The notes: generated from the sequence alone by a model not told the origin. Counted from the stretch's first letter, positions 8,675 through 18,294 are shown. The stretch: 64,000 nucleotides of DNA from Billgrantia gudaonensis (GCF_900100195.1 NZ_FNES01000002.1:286527-350526); one strand, 5' to 3'. Program-made: numbers and translations.

Positions 8675-9425
8675 CGGCCAGGGTGTCGCCCAGATCGCGG
8701 ACCGAGATCGGCATGTCGTACAGCTCGCTGAGACGCCGGTGCGTCAGTACCTGGCGCGCTGGGCCTTCGTCGAGGATGCGGCCATCCTTGAGCAGCAGCA
8801 GACGGTCCGCCACGCTGGCGGCCAAAGTAGGGTCATGCAGGATGGCCAATACGCCGACACCTTCCCGGCAGGCCTGGCGTGCCGCCTTGAGCACCGTCAT
8901 CTGGTGACGCAGGTCGAGGCTGGCCGTCGGCTCGTCGATCAGCAGGTAGCGGCCGCCGCCCAGCGCCTGCCCCGCCCACAGCTGTGCCAAGACGCGCGCC
9001 ATGTGCGTGCGCAGCCGTTCGCCTCCCGAGAGCGAGGGTACCCGGCGCGTCGCCAGAGGGTGGAGGTCCAGACGCTGCATGGCCGTGTCGACGACGCCAT
9101 CGGCCCGCCGGGCAGCCAGCTCGCGCGGAATGCCCAGGCGGATCAGTTCGGCGACGCGAAAGGGAGCGTCGATGCTCGGGGTCTGTTCGAGCACGGCGCG
9201 TCGCATGGCCAACTGGCCAGGCGCCAGGCTCGAAGGCACGAGGCCGTCCATTCGCAGAAAGCCTTCTGGACGCTGGGCGCCGCTGAGGCAGTGCATGAGC
9301 GTGGACTTGCCGGCGCCGTTCGGTCCCAGCACGGCCACGAACTCGCCCGGAGCCAGCTGCAGGCTGACGTCGTCGAGTAGAGCCCGGTCGTCGACGACCA
9401 GGCGAAGGCCCCGCGCGTCAAGCAT
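8592..9425 (-). CDS. hmuV: Haem ABC importer ATPase HmuV
   Basis: A 277-residue ATPase: Walker A GPNGAGKST (about residue 34), Q-loop near LEQTPSID, signature SLSGGERLRTHMARVLAQL, Walker B YLLIDEPTASLDLRHQ and the switch His in AILHDPTLA. The insertion AQLWAGQALGGGRYLLIDEP between signature and Walker B is typical of HmuV. It sits last in hmuT-hmuU-hmuV, its start overlapping the hmuU stop by 8 bases. It powers transfer of haem from the periplasm to the cytoplasm. Confidence 0.9.
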   Translation of the reverse strand: MLDARGLRLVVDDRALLDDVSLQLAPGEFVAVLGPNGAGKSTLMHCLSGAQRPEGFLRMDGLVPSSLAPGQLAMRRAVLEQTPSIDAPFRVAELIRLGIPRELAARRADGVVDTAMQRLDLHPLATRRVPSLSGGERLRTHMARVLAQLWAGQALGGGRYLLIDEPTASLDLRHQMTVLKAARQACREGVGVLAILHDPTLAASVADRLLLLKDGRILDEGPARQVLTHRRLSELYDMPISVRDLGDTLAVTPDYAACLSPDDRSRRAAGRQAAVHR

Positions 9426-10479
9426 CCTGCCTCCGATGTCTTCGCGTCAGCAGCCACAGGAAGAAGGGCCCTCCCAGCAGGCTGGTGGCGATGCCGATCG
9501 GTGGCTCCTGCGGCGGGATGGCGAGCCGCACGGCCAGGTCGGCGCCCAGCACCAGGCTCACCCCGAGCAGGGCGGCGGTGGGCAGCACCCAGCGGTGGCC
9601 ATGGCCGACCAGCAGCCTGGCCAGGTGGGGGGCCACCAGCCCGATGAAGCCGATGGGCCCGGCCGCTGCCGTGACGGCGCCCACGCTCACGGCAGCGGCC
9701 AATGCCATGCGTCGCTTGCAGCGTTCGACGTCCAGGCCGGCATGGAAGGCCTGGCGTTCGCCCAGTTGAAACAGGTCCAGGCCATGGGCATGACGCCAGA
9801 ACGTCGGTACGCACGCCAGGGTTGCCGCCAGTGCCACCATGACCACGGGCCAACTGGCATGCCCCAGGCCGCCCATGTTCCAGAAGGTCAGGTCGCGCAG
9901 CGCCTGGTCGTCGGAGACGTAGACCAGCACGCCGATGACGGCGCCGGCGATGGTGTTGATGGCCACGCCGATCAGGATGAGCGTGGCCATCGAGGTTTCA
10001 CCGCCGCGTCGGGACAGGGCGAAGACGCAGGCGATGACCAGGCTGCCGCCCAGAAAGGCCGACAGCGGTAGGAGGAAAGGCTGCACGAAGGCGGGAAGCT
10101 CGGCGGTGAAGAGGCCGCCGAGCACGATGACGCCGACCGCTCCCAGTGAGGCCCCGGCGGTGACCCCGATCAACCCCGGGTCGGCCAGTGGGTTGCGCAG
10201 CACGCCCTGCAGGGCGGTACCGGAAAGGGCCAAGGCCACGCCGACGGCAATGCCCAGCGTCAGGCGCGGCAGGCGGATCTGCCACAGGATGCCGGCATCC
10301 AGCGGCTCGCCACCGCCAAGGAGCACCGCCATCAGCCGAGCGCCGCTGATGGCCACTGGGCCGAGCAGCAGCTCGGCCATCGCCATCAGGGCGGCGAGAA
10401 TGGCCAGTCCCGCAAGGATCGCTTGCGGGCGGTGTCGCCCTTCTGCGGCGCGCCGTCGCGACAGCGTGGGCGATGTCAT
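9418..10479 (-). CDS. hmuU: Haem ABC importer permease HmuU
   Basis: A 353-residue FecCD-family permease with about ten membrane segments: ALSGTALQGVLRNPLADPGLIGVTAGASLGAV near residue 90, ...QLGERQAFHAGLDVERCK (coupling loop) and GPIGFIGLVAPHLARLLVGHGHR near 265. A single permease gene with HmuT and HmuV neighbours implies a homodimer, as in Yersinia HmuUV. The start overlaps the hmuT stop as ATGA. Confidence 0.9.
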   Translation of the reverse strand: MTSPTLSRRRAAEGRHRPQAILAGLAILAALMAMAELLLGPVAISGARLMAVLLGGGEPLDAGILWQIRLPRLTLGIAVGVALALSGTALQGVLRNPLADPGLIGVTAGASLGAVGVIVLGGLFTAELPAFVQPFLLPLSAFLGGSLVIACVFALSRRGGETSMATLILIGVAINTIAGAVIGVLVYVSDDQALRDLTFWNMGGLGHASWPVVMVALAATLACVPTFWRHAHGLDLFQLGERQAFHAGLDVERCKRRMALAAAVSVGAVTAAAGPIGFIGLVAPHLARLLVGHGHRWVLPTAALLGVSLVLGADLAVRLAIPPQEPPIGIATSLLGGPFFLWLLTRRHRRQDA

Positions 10480-11411
10480 GGCCGATCGGGCGTCGAGGCG
10501 AAGCGCTGCGGATGCAGTGCCTGGCCCAGTTCACGGATGGCCTGCGGCGTGCGCGGTCCGAAACCGAGCAGCAACATGCCGTCCATGGCGATCAGGCGCC
10601 CTTCCTTGCCGGCAGGGGTTTCACTGAAGTCGGGTCGATCCAGCAGGCGATCCTGGCCGCTCTGTGAGGCCATCACCAGCACCGCTTGCGGTTGCAGGTC
10701 CATGATGGCTTCCGGCGAGAGCGGGCCGTAGCCCTCGATGCCGGCCGTCATCGGTTCGCCACCGGCCCGCCGAATGACATCGGCCACTGCGGTGTCCTCG
10801 CCGCCGATCATCAACGGGCCTTCGCCGGCGGATAGCACGAAGAGCACGCGCGGACGCTGCGTGACGTCGGCGAGTTGATCCGTCACCGCTTCGAGCTCGC
10901 GCTCGAAGCGGCCGACGAGCCGTTCCGCCTCCGCCTGGCGCTCCAGAGCGCTGCCCACGAAACGTATCTTGGCCGGCACGTCCCGCTCGGCATCGCCCGA
11001 CAGTTCCGGCGCCTTCTCGACGTCGACACCCGTTGCGCGGATTCGCTCCAGGGCGGTATCCGGCCCGGCATAGTGGCTGGCCAATACCCGGTCCGGTTGC
11101 AGTGAGAGCACGCTTTCGGGGGCCAGCGAGCGGACGTAACCGATGCTGGGTAGTTCGAGGGCCGCGTCGGGATGGGTGGAGGTACTGTCGACGCCGACGA
11201 CGCGTTCGCCTTCCCCCAAGGCATAGACGATTTCCGTCAGGTCGCCCCCGGCGACCACCAGCCGTTCGGCCGCGTTGGCGGGCAGGCTGGCAAGAGCGGC
11301 CAGCATGACGGCGGCCAACAGCCATGGGAGGCGGTTGGCGGCTTGGTCGGCCGAAGTTGGCGCCAGCGATCGCGTCGCCGCTCCTCGAGTGGAGCGTGGA
11401 ATAGCCAGCAT
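10476..11411 (-). CDS. hmuT: Periplasmic haem-binding protein HmuT
   Basis: A 311-residue class III binding protein. The ATG at 11409-11411 is chosen because AGGGAAAG lies upstream and it gives a compact N-terminus; in-frame codons further upstream have no ribosome site. A signal anchor/peptide (about 33-50, ...ASLPANAAERLVV) precedes VVAGGDLTEIVYALGEGERVVGVD, with SIGYVRSLAPESVLSLQPDRVLAS following, characteristic of HmuT. The basic N-terminal extension before the signal is longer than usual. It is divergent from the haem receptor, with a Fur-like box on each side of the shared 232-base region. Confidence 0.88.
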   Translation of the reverse strand: MLAIPRSTRGAATRSLAPTSADQAANRLPWLLAAVMLAALASLPANAAERLVVAGGDLTEIVYALGEGERVVGVDSTSTHPDAALELPSIGYVRSLAPESVLSLQPDRVLASHYAGPDTALERIRATGVDVEKAPELSGDAERDVPAKIRFVGSALERQAEAERLVGRFERELEAVTDQLADVTQRPRVLFVLSAGEGPLMIGGEDTAVADVIRRAGGEPMTAGIEGYGPLSPEAIMDLQPQAVLVMASQSGQDRLLDRPDFSETPAGKEGRLIAMDGMLLLGFGPRTPQAIRELGQALHPQRFASTPDRP

Positions 11412-11428
11412 GGCGATCTTTCCCTGGT

Positions 11429-11447
11429 GATAGTGAGAAGCATAACC
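11429..11447 (-). promoter_or_regulatory. Fur-like box in front of hmuT
   Basis: On the + strand GATAGTGAGAAGCATAACC matches 14 of 19 positions of the symmetric Fur consensus. It starts 18 bases upstream of the hmuT ATG and would repress hmuTUV when iron is plentiful. Confidence 0.5.
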
Positions 11448-11556
11448 GTTCTCAACACTAGACGGCGAGTCTCGATTTGGCAAGTGCGGCGAACCGGCGC
11501 GGCGAAACCATAGGGGATTTTTTGATGTAGGTCATGGTTGCGATTCGTTAATGTTT

Positions 11557-11575
11557 GCTAAATATTATCATTAGC
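11557..11575 (+). promoter_or_regulatory. Fur-like box in front of the haem receptor
   Basis: GCTAAATATTATCATTAGC matches 14 of 19 consensus positions and is flanked by the inverted arms GCTAA/TTAGC. It lies in the AT-rich part of the divergent hmuT/receptor region, 68 bases before the receptor ATG. Confidence 0.6.
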
Positions 11576-11643
11576 ATATAGGCTATCATATTGCATCGGG
11601 TGCCGCATGAGCGTGAGGCATTCGTGGTTTCCAGGAGAACGAC

Positions 11644-13695
11644 ATGGCGATGTGTGAAACGAGGGAGTGGGGGTTGGCCTTGTGTCTCGTCGCGGCTGGC
11701 GCCAGCGTGGCCCATGCCGAAGCGGCGACCGGGGAGGGCGATTCCGAGCCGGCCGCTCTGGATACCCTGGTGGTACTGGGCACCGGCAGCGAGGTGTCGA
11801 TCTTCGACAACCCGGCTTCGGTGTCGACCGTGGAGGCGGATGACCTGCGGCGCAACGCGTCGTCCAGCGTGGCGGACCAGCTCAGGGACGTGCCGGGGGT
11901 CAAGGTGTTCGACGACGGCACGGCCGGGATGAAGCGCATCATGATCCGCGGCGAGACGTCGCGGCGAGTCACCGTCCAGGTCGACGGCCATGCGCTGACC
12001 GATCACTCGCCCTATGGCACGCCGTTGTTGATCGATCCCTCCACCATCGAACGGATCGAGGTGGTTCGCGGGCCCTCCTCAGTGCTCAGCGGCTCCAATG
12101 CCATCGGTGGCGTGGTCAACATCATCACGCGCCGGGGCGGCGAACGACCGCTGGAGGGCAGTCTTTCCGCGACGGGATATTCGGCCACCGACGGGTTCCG
12201 CACCACCGCCAATCTTCAGGGGGCGCTGGGCGACGTCGATTGGCGCCTGACCGCGGGGTTCGGCGACGAAGACGACCGGCGAACGCCCGATGGGCGATTG
12301 CGACCTTCCAGCCACGCGCAGGATCAGCTCTCGGCACACCTCGGTTATACCGCCGGCAATCACTATTGGGCGCTCAAGGCGGACCAGTACCGGCTCGAGG
12401 CGGACGTCTACAGTCCGGTTCCCGAGGGGTTCGACGCTTTCTCCATTCGCCTGCCCCAGCGCGACCTGCGCAAGGTCGGCCTGTTCTACGAGGGAGACTC
12501 GCCGTTGCCCTGGGTCGAGAGCCTCGAAGCGAGTCTCTATCACCAGACGATCGACCGGCTGTTCGAAAATCAGGCGGCGATGAGCAACGGCATGGAGATC
12601 GGCGGCACCAGCGACGATCGCCAGACCACCTATGGCCTGGACGTTCAGGCCGATCTCAGCGTGGCCGACGTCGGCAACACCGTGATCGGCGTGGAGTACG
12701 AGAACGACGCGCTCGACACCGACAAGACCTCGGATGTCTTCATGCCTTTCCCGCCGCCCAACGGCCAGCGCACCGTCACCTCGACGGCCGATGAGGCGCG
12801 CATCGAGACCCTGTCGGGATATGCCCAGCAAGCGTGGGAGCTGGGCGAGGCGACCACGCTCTATTTCGGTGGCCGAGTCTATGCGGTGGAGGCCGAACTC
12901 GAAGCGAGTGCCGACAAGGTACTGCAAGACAACAGCGATGAGCGCGTGCTCGGTTCGCTGAGCCTGGTGCATCGCCCCTCCCAGGCGTGGTCGCTGCGCG
13001 CCAATCTGGCTCAGGGCTATTCCTACCCCACGCTGCAGCAACTGTTCCTCACCACGACGGCGGGCGGAACGACCATCGTCGGCAATCCCGATCTGTCCCC
13101 CGAAACGGCCGAAACCCTGGAGCTGGGTGCCCGCTATCGCGGCGACCGGGTGACCCTGGATGCCACGCTCTTCCATACCCGTGCGGAAGACTACATCGGC
13201 GAGGAAGACCTGGACGGGGGTGGCTCGGGGCCCAGCCAGCGGGGTTACGTCAACGTCCACGAGGCCCGGACCACGGGGCTGGAACTGCTGGCCGAGTACG
13301 GTTTGCCGGCCTGGGATGCCTCGCTCTATCTCAACGGCAGCGTGCTGCGGCGCGAGTTCGACTATGGCTCGTCGAGCACCACCGACAGCGGCACGCCACG
13401 CTTTGCCGGGCGTGCCGGCATCCGCCACGACTGGTGGGTTACTCCGGCCACCCGTGCCGAGGTCGACCTCTTCGTACGAGCCGAGAGCGAGGCGAAGCAG
13501 CGTGACGCCCAGGGCGAACTGACATCCCGGGCCGCCGGCTACGGCACCGTCAACGCCTATCTGGGGCTCAGCCATGGTGCGCGCTTCGATGTCGGACTGA
13601 ACCTGAACAACCTGTTCGACAAGGCCTACCAGCCGTATGGCGAGATCCCGGGGGAGGGGCGCAGTGCCAGCCTGACCGGCACGCTGCATTTCTGA
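11644..13695 (+). CDS. TonB-dependent haem-type receptor
   Basis: A 683-residue outer-membrane receptor, start supported by CAGGAGAACGAC. Signal peptide about 1-23; TonB-box-like TLVVLG near 40; plug domain (about 45-170) with VADQLRDVPGVKVFDDGTAG, IMIRGETSRRVTVQVDG and RGPSSVLSGSNAIGGVVNIIT. The extracellular region contains GNPDLSPETAETLELGARY, resembling the NPNL-type motif of haem receptors. The barrel ends in ...ASLTGTLHF. Haem as ligand is inferred mainly from context: divergent hmuTUV and hutW-hutX immediately downstream. Confidence 0.85.
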   Translation: MAMCETREWGLALCLVAAGASVAHAEAATGEGDSEPAALDTLVVLGTGSEVSIFDNPASVSTVEADDLRRNASSSVADQLRDVPGVKVFDDGTAGMKRIMIRGETSRRVTVQVDGHALTDHSPYGTPLLIDPSTIERIEVVRGPSSVLSGSNAIGGVVNIITRRGGERPLEGSLSATGYSATDGFRTTANLQGALGDVDWRLTAGFGDEDDRRTPDGRLRPSSHAQDQLSAHLGYTAGNHYWALKADQYRLEADVYSPVPEGFDAFSIRLPQRDLRKVGLFYEGDSPLPWVESLEASLYHQTIDRLFENQAAMSNGMEIGGTSDDRQTTYGLDVQADLSVADVGNTVIGVEYENDALDTDKTSDVFMPFPPPNGQRTVTSTADEARIETLSGYAQQAWELGEATTLYFGGRVYAVEAELEASADKVLQDNSDERVLGSLSLVHRPSQAWSLRANLAQGYSYPTLQQLFLTTTAGGTTIVGNPDLSPETAETLELGARYRGDRVTLDATLFHTRAEDYIGEEDLDGGGSGPSQRGYVNVHEARTTGLELLAEYGLPAWDASLYLNGSVLRREFDYGSSSTTDSGTPRFAGRAGIRHDWWVTPATRAEVDLFVRAESEAKQRDAQGELTSRAAGYGTVNAYLGLSHGARFDVGLNLNNLFDKAYQPYGEIPGEGRSASLTGTLHF

Positions 13696-13723
13696 CCCAG
13701 GTGAAAAGTGAAGGGTATCGAAG

Positions 13724-15130
13724 ATGGGACAGTCCGCCTGGGATGCGCCGCGCCGTTCGCCGAGGCGCATCCCTCTGTCTGAGCCGGATCACGCGCTGCC
13801 CCGTGTCGCCGTGAACCCGCTGCGTCGGGCATTCGACAAGCGCACGCCGGTGATGCCCTGGCGCGACAAGCGGCCGGTGCCGGAGGCGGACGTGCCGGCG
13901 ATCTGGCAGCGTCTGGTGGAAACGCCGATGGCGGTCGGCCCGTGCCTGGCCTACGTACATGTGCCGTTCTGTGCCAATCACTGCCTGTTCTGCGGGTTCT
14001 ATCGGAATCGCTATCAGCGTGACGACTCCGCACGCTACGTCCAGGCGATCATCGACGAGCTGCGCCGGGAGGCCGATGCGAGCCAGTGGCAGGAAGGCAT
14101 CGTGGAGGCGGTCTACCTGGGCGGCGGTACGCCCTCGGCCCTGGAGACCCCGGATCTGGTACGCCTGATAACGGCGCTGCGCCAAGAGTTGCCCCTGGCG
14201 CCCGATGCCGAGTTCACGGTGGAGGGACGCATCCTGCATTTCGACGACGAGAAGGTGGATGCCTGTCTCGATGCCGGGGTCAATCGGCTTTCCATCGGCG
14301 TGCAGAGTTTCGACACCCGGGTGCGACAGCAGCAGGGGCGGCGTGCCACCGGAGAGGCCGCGGCCCGATACATCGAGTCGCTGGTGGCCCGTGACCGGGC
14401 CGCGGTGGTGATCGATCTGATGTATGGCCTGCCCGGGCAGAGCCAGAGAGTCTGGCAGCAGGATCTGGAAACCAGCCTGGCGCTGGCGCCCGATGGCCTC
14501 GACGTCTACTGCCTGTCGATGTTTCCGGGAACGCCCCTGCACAAGGCGGTCGGCAATGGCCGCGTGGTGCCGCCGGCGTCGCTGGAATGTCGCGCCGAGA
14601 TGTACGGCATGGCCAGCGAGCGACTGGCGGCGGCAGGGTGGCAGCAGATCAGCAACAGCCATTGGGCGGCCACGCCGCGCGAGCGCAACGTCTACAACCG
14701 GCTGATCAAGACGGGGGCGGCCACGCTGGCCTTCGGCTCCGGTGCCGGCGGCAAGCGAGGGAGCTACAGCTACACCCTCGACGGCGACCTCGAGACCTAC
14801 CTGTCGGCCGTCGACCAGGGGCGCAAGCCCCTGGCCGGCATGCTGCAAGGCGATACGCTGCAGCCCCTTCGGGACGTCGTCTGCGGCGATCTGGAAGTGG
14901 GGGCTCTCGATCTGCAGCGGCTTCCTGCGGTGATGCCCGGTGCCGCCGAGGTCTTGCCGGGGCTGCGCCAGTTGGTCGATGTGTGGCAGCGGGCCGGCCT
15001 GGCCGAACGTCATGGCGACAGCGTGACGTTGACCACTGCCGGCCGCTTCTGGAGCGCCAATCTCATCGCCGGCTTCAACCAACGGCTGGCTTCCCTGCCG
15101 GTCTTGTCGGGTGACGGCGAGTCACCTTGA
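13724..15130 (+). CDS. hutW: Radical SAM haem-utilisation protein HutW/ChuW family
   Basis: A 468-residue protein with the radical SAM cluster CANHCLFC (Cys 83, 87, 90) after AYVHVPF, then YLGGGTPSALE, LSIGVQSFDTRVR and DLMYGLPGQS, as in HemN-like enzymes. In this subfamily (ChuW/HutW) the enzyme opens the haem macrocycle anaerobically with SAM and an electron donor, releasing iron. It begins 28 bases after the haem receptor stop and is followed by hutX, so it is probably co-transcribed with the receptor. HemN coproporphyrinogen dehydrogenase is an alternative, but the haem-uptake context argues against it. Confidence 0.87.
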   Translation: MGQSAWDAPRRSPRRIPLSEPDHALPRVAVNPLRRAFDKRTPVMPWRDKRPVPEADVPAIWQRLVETPMAVGPCLAYVHVPFCANHCLFCGFYRNRYQRDDSARYVQAIIDELRREADASQWQEGIVEAVYLGGGTPSALETPDLVRLITALRQELPLAPDAEFTVEGRILHFDDEKVDACLDAGVNRLSIGVQSFDTRVRQQQGRRATGEAAARYIESLVARDRAAVVIDLMYGLPGQSQRVWQQDLETSLALAPDGLDVYCLSMFPGTPLHKAVGNGRVVPPASLECRAEMYGMASERLAAAGWQQISNSHWAATPRERNVYNRLIKTGAATLAFGSGAGGKRGSYSYTLDGDLETYLSAVDQGRKPLAGMLQGDTLQPLRDVVCGDLEVGALDLQRLPAVMPGAAEVLPGLRQLVDVWQRAGLAERHGDSVTLTTAGRFWSANLIAGFNQRLASLPVLSGDGESP

Positions 15131-15165
15131 ACCGGATCACTGCCCTTCAACGAGGAGAGACTGCA

Positions 15166-15714
15166 ATGTCACACCCCCAAGCCGATGCAACATCTCGCCA
15201 AGGCCGCCTGGACGCACTTCGCCAGCAGCTGGCGGAAAGCCAGGACGGCATTCTGGAAGCCCTGGCCGTCCAGCACTCCCTCTCGCTGCTGGAGGTGGTG
15301 AGCTGTCTGCCACGGCACTGCTGGCAGCGCGTCTCTGGCGAGCATTTCGTCGAGGTGCTCGGCGAGCTGGCCGATTGGGGAGCGCTGACGACCATCGTCC
15401 ACACCCCGGACGTGATTCTCGAGTACGGTGGCCCCTTTCCCGAAGGCAAGCTCGGCCATGGGTTCTACAACCTGCAGGGCGGGCATGCTCTCGGCGGCCA
15501 CCTGAAGCCCGACCGCTGTGCCGCCATCGTCTTCCTGCGGCGCCCGTTCATGGGCCTGGAAACGGCCTCGGTGCAGTTCTTCAACGAGGAGGGCGATGCC
15601 ATGTTCAAGGTCTACCTCGGCCGCGATGAAGCGCGCTGGCTGCGAGCCGATCAGCTCGAACGCTTCACCGCACTGGGGCAGCGCCTGGCGTCTGCCGAAG
15701 CCGTCGGTTCATGA
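15166..15714 (+). CDS. hutX: Cytosolic haem carrier HutX
   Basis: A 182-residue protein with the HutX/HuvX/ChuX core: LLEVVSCLP, ...LADWGALTTIVHTPDVILEYGGPFPEGKLGHGFYNLQGG and AAIVFLRRPFMGLETASVQFFN. ATG 15166 follows GAGGAGAG. HutX accepts haem after import and hands it to a degrading partner. HutZ, its usual partner, is not present downstream, so HutW may be the only haem-opening enzyme here. Confidence 0.88.
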   Translation: MSHPQADATSRQGRLDALRQQLAESQDGILEALAVQHSLSLLEVVSCLPRHCWQRVSGEHFVEVLGELADWGALTTIVHTPDVILEYGGPFPEGKLGHGFYNLQGGHALGGHLKPDRCAAIVFLRRPFMGLETASVQFFNEEGDAMFKVYLGRDEARWLRADQLERFTALGQRLASAEAVGS

Positions 15715-15996
15715 GCGCCGTTCTGCTCTCCGTGGCGAGCCATGGGGTCGGTCTGCTGCTGGCCCGGCTCACGTGATGGGCCAGCCGCGTCGACCCTCTC
15801 GCGCCCTCGAGTTGCCCGGTTGCTCGACAGGCCAGGTCACGACCTTGATGCGGCATGGTTGCCATTCGATAGTATGGCTATGCTACCTGCGGCTATTCGT
15901 TGCAGCCAATTGACCAATTTTTGTCCATACTGGTGCAGGCCCCACCTGAAAGAAGAAGGGCAGTAGGGAACCACCAAGGGAACAGAGGTGCCAGCC

Positions 15997-17304
15997 ATGC
16001 CACCCGCCTACCGAAATCCTGTCGGCACGCTCCTTGGCGTGCTGTTCGGCTGCCTGATGTTGCTGAGCGTCGGGCAGGTCCACGCCAATCCGCGCTATGC
16101 GGCCATCGTGGTCGATGCCGAGAGCGGCGATGTGTTGCATGCCGCCAATGCCGATGCCACTCGCTATCCGGCGTCGCTGACCAAGATGATGACCCTCTAC
16201 CTCTTGTTCGAGGCCCTCGAGGATGGCGGCCTGACCCTGGACCAACCGCTGCCGGTCTCGGCCTATGCCGCTTCCAAGCCAGCCTCCAAGCTCTATCTCA
16301 AGGCGGGGTCGACCATCCCCGTGGAGAAGGCCATCGAGGCGCTGGTGATCAAGTCGGCCAACGACGTGGCGGTGACGGTGGCCGAGGCGCTGGGCGGTAG
16401 CGAAGAGCACTTCGCCAGCATGATGACGCGCAAGGCGCACGAGCTGGGGATGTCGGATACCGTCTTCCGCAATCCCCATGGTTTGCCGGATGCGCGCCAG
16501 GTCACCACGGCGCGGGATATGGCCACCCTTGCGCTACGCGTGATGAAGGACTTCCCCCAGCATTACCACTACTTTTCCCGAACACGCTTCCACTGGAACG
16601 GCAAGACCATCACCGGCCACAATCGGCTGCTGGACGATTACCCAGGTGCCGATGGCCTCAAGACCGGCTTCATTCGCGCCTCCGGCTTCAATGTGGCCAC
16701 CTCGGCGGTGCGCGACGACCGGCGCATCCTCACGGTGGTGATGGGCGGCTTCACGGCGGCCTCGCGCGATGCGCACACGGCCGACCTGCTCGACCGCGGC
16801 TATCTGCGCCTTGCGATGCAGCAGCGTGGCGACTGGGTCGCCCAGGCCGACCTGTTCGGCGATCGCATGGCGTTGCCCGAACCGATGCCGGCAACGCAGC
16901 CCACCAGACAGCTGGCTTCGGCCGAGGCTGATCCATCCTGGTCGCAGGCGCTGGCCGCTCGCGAGGCATCGTCCATGCTGACCGAACCCGATACCGAGAT
17001 GGGCTCCGCCGACGATCCCATCCGTGCCTTGCTGGCACGCAACGACGCGACATCGTCCGGTGGCGCCTGGGCCGTGCAGGTGGGGGCGTTCAGCGATGCC
17101 GACCAGGCGCGCAGCCTGGCGGCACGGGCGGCCGGCCATCTGGCCAGCGTTCTTCAGGATGTCCGCGTGGCGGTTGCCGAAGCGCAGGACACACCACGGC
17201 TGTTTCGCGCGCGCCTGGTCGACCTCCAGGAAGGCGATGCCCGCACGGCGTGTCGCAGCCTGCGCCAGCAGGGCATGGACTGCATGGTGGTCGCACACAA
17301 CTGA
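15997..17304 (+). CDS. D-alanyl-D-alanine carboxypeptidase (S11) with C-terminal SPOR-like domain
   Basis: A 435-residue exported penicillin-binding protein. ATG 15997 follows AGAGGTG at 15984-15990; a GTG at 15988 would add three residues. Signal peptide ends near residue 30 (VHA). The S11 domain carries SLTK (catalytic Ser60, Lys63), SAN (120-122) and LKTGF, giving D-Ala removal from peptidoglycan stem peptides. A low-complexity linker (about 300-355) leads to a SPOR-like domain, WAVQVGAFSDADQARSLAAR onward, which would bind denuded glycan at the septum. It stands alone and is closed by a good terminator. Confidence 0.9.
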   Translation: MPPAYRNPVGTLLGVLFGCLMLLSVGQVHANPRYAAIVVDAESGDVLHAANADATRYPASLTKMMTLYLLFEALEDGGLTLDQPLPVSAYAASKPASKLYLKAGSTIPVEKAIEALVIKSANDVAVTVAEALGGSEEHFASMMTRKAHELGMSDTVFRNPHGLPDARQVTTARDMATLALRVMKDFPQHYHYFSRTRFHWNGKTITGHNRLLDDYPGADGLKTGFIRASGFNVATSAVRDDRRILTVVMGGFTAASRDAHTADLLDRGYLRLAMQQRGDWVAQADLFGDRMALPEPMPATQPTRQLASAEADPSWSQALAAREASSMLTEPDTEMGSADDPIRALLARNDATSSGGAWAVQVGAFSDADQARSLAARAAGHLASVLQDVRVAVAEAQDTPRLFRARLVDLQEGDARTACRSLRQQGMDCMVVAHN

Positions 17305-17357
17305 CGTCGGGGCTCTTGCCGCCCACCGCCGAACCCGTTAGCTTGGGAACCAATCAA

Positions 17358-17393
17358 CCCCGTCGACCCCTCCGGTCGGCGGGGTGGTTTTTT
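17358..17393 (+). terminator. Rho-independent terminator after the carboxypeptidase gene
   Basis: CCCCGTCGACC pairs with GGTCGGCGGGG (11 positions, one mismatch) around a six-base loop and is followed by TGG and TTTTTT. Confidence 0.85.
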
Positions 17394-17418
17394 GGGGTGG
17401 GCCAATCGGGAGGTCGTG

Positions 17419-18294
17419 ATGTCACCGTCGTTCAAGGGGATACTGTTCATGTGTGCCGGCGTGCTGTGCCTGGCCATCGGCGATGCCATCGCAAAATGGC
17501 TGGGCGAGGTGCACTCGCCGCTGCAGATCATCTTCTTTCGCACCCTGGTATCGCTGCCGCTCATCGCCCTGTTGGCTCACTTCGGGGGCGGTCTGCGCAA
17601 GCTGCGCACCCGGCGCCCCGGGGTGCATGTGATCCGTGGGCTGATCTACACCGGCACCATGGGTTGCTTCGTGCTGGGGTTGACGATGCTGCCGCTCGCC
17701 GAAGCCACCGCCATCGCTTTCGCCGCACCGCTGTTCGTCACCCTGCTTTCGGTACCGTTGCTCGGCGAGCGCGTGGATGGCCCGGTCATGGCCGCCTCGC
17801 TTCTGGGGTTCGTGGGCGTACTGGTGATCGTGCGACCGGGGGGCGAGAGCTTCCACCCCGGTGCCCTGGCCATGCTGGGGGCTGCCGTCTTCTATGCGCT
17901 GCTGATGGTCACGTCGCGCCGCTATGGAGGGCGCGAGCACCTCTGGGCCATGGTCTTCTACATGAACCTGGTGCCCTTGGTGGTTGCCGCCCTGAGTCTG
18001 CCGCTGGTGTGGCAGGCCCCTTACCCCGAACACTGGCTGGGCTTTCTCGCCGCCGGTGTGTTCGGCGTGGGTGCCACGGCCTGCATCACCATGGCCTTTC
18101 GGCATGCCCCGGCAGCCATCGCCGCGCCTTTCGACTACACCGCCATGCTGTGGGCGGTGCTGCTCGGCTGGTGGTTCTGGGGCGAGATGCCCGACCTGTG
18201 GGTGTTCGTCGGCAGTGCCCTGATCATCGGCAGCGGCCTGGCCATCGCCTACCACGACCGCCGTACCACGCTGAAGCGGCGTCCGACGCTGTAG
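17419..18294 (+). CDS. DMT-superfamily permease (EamA domains)
   Basis: A 291-residue protein with ten predicted membrane helices in two EamA repeats (about 1-140 and 145-285). Motifs: CLAIGDAIAKWLGEVHSPLQIIFFRTL in the first helix pair, and LLGERVDGPVMAASLLGFVGVLVIVRPGG at the end of the first repeat, typical of RhaT/YdcZ-like small-metabolite exporters. ATG 17419 follows GGGAGG. The substrate is unknown. It stands alone. Confidence 0.85.
   Translation: MSPSFKGILFMCAGVLCLAIGDAIAKWLGEVHSPLQIIFFRTLVSLPLIALLAHFGGGLRKLRTRRPGVHVIRGLIYTGTMGCFVLGLTMLPLAEATAIAFAAPLFVTLLSVPLLGERVDGPVMAASLLGFVGVLVIVRPGGESFHPGALAMLGAAVFYALLMVTSRRYGGREHLWAMVFYMNLVPLVVAALSLPLVWQAPYPEHWLGFLAAGVFGVGATACITMAFRHAPAAIAAPFDYTAMLWAVLLGWWFWGEMPDLWVFVGSALIIGSGLAIAYHDRRTTLKRRPTL

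Noticed and set aside
13724..15130. HemN coproporphyrinogen dehydrogenase
   Set aside because: Position between a haem receptor and hutX indicates the haem-degrading HutW subfamily.
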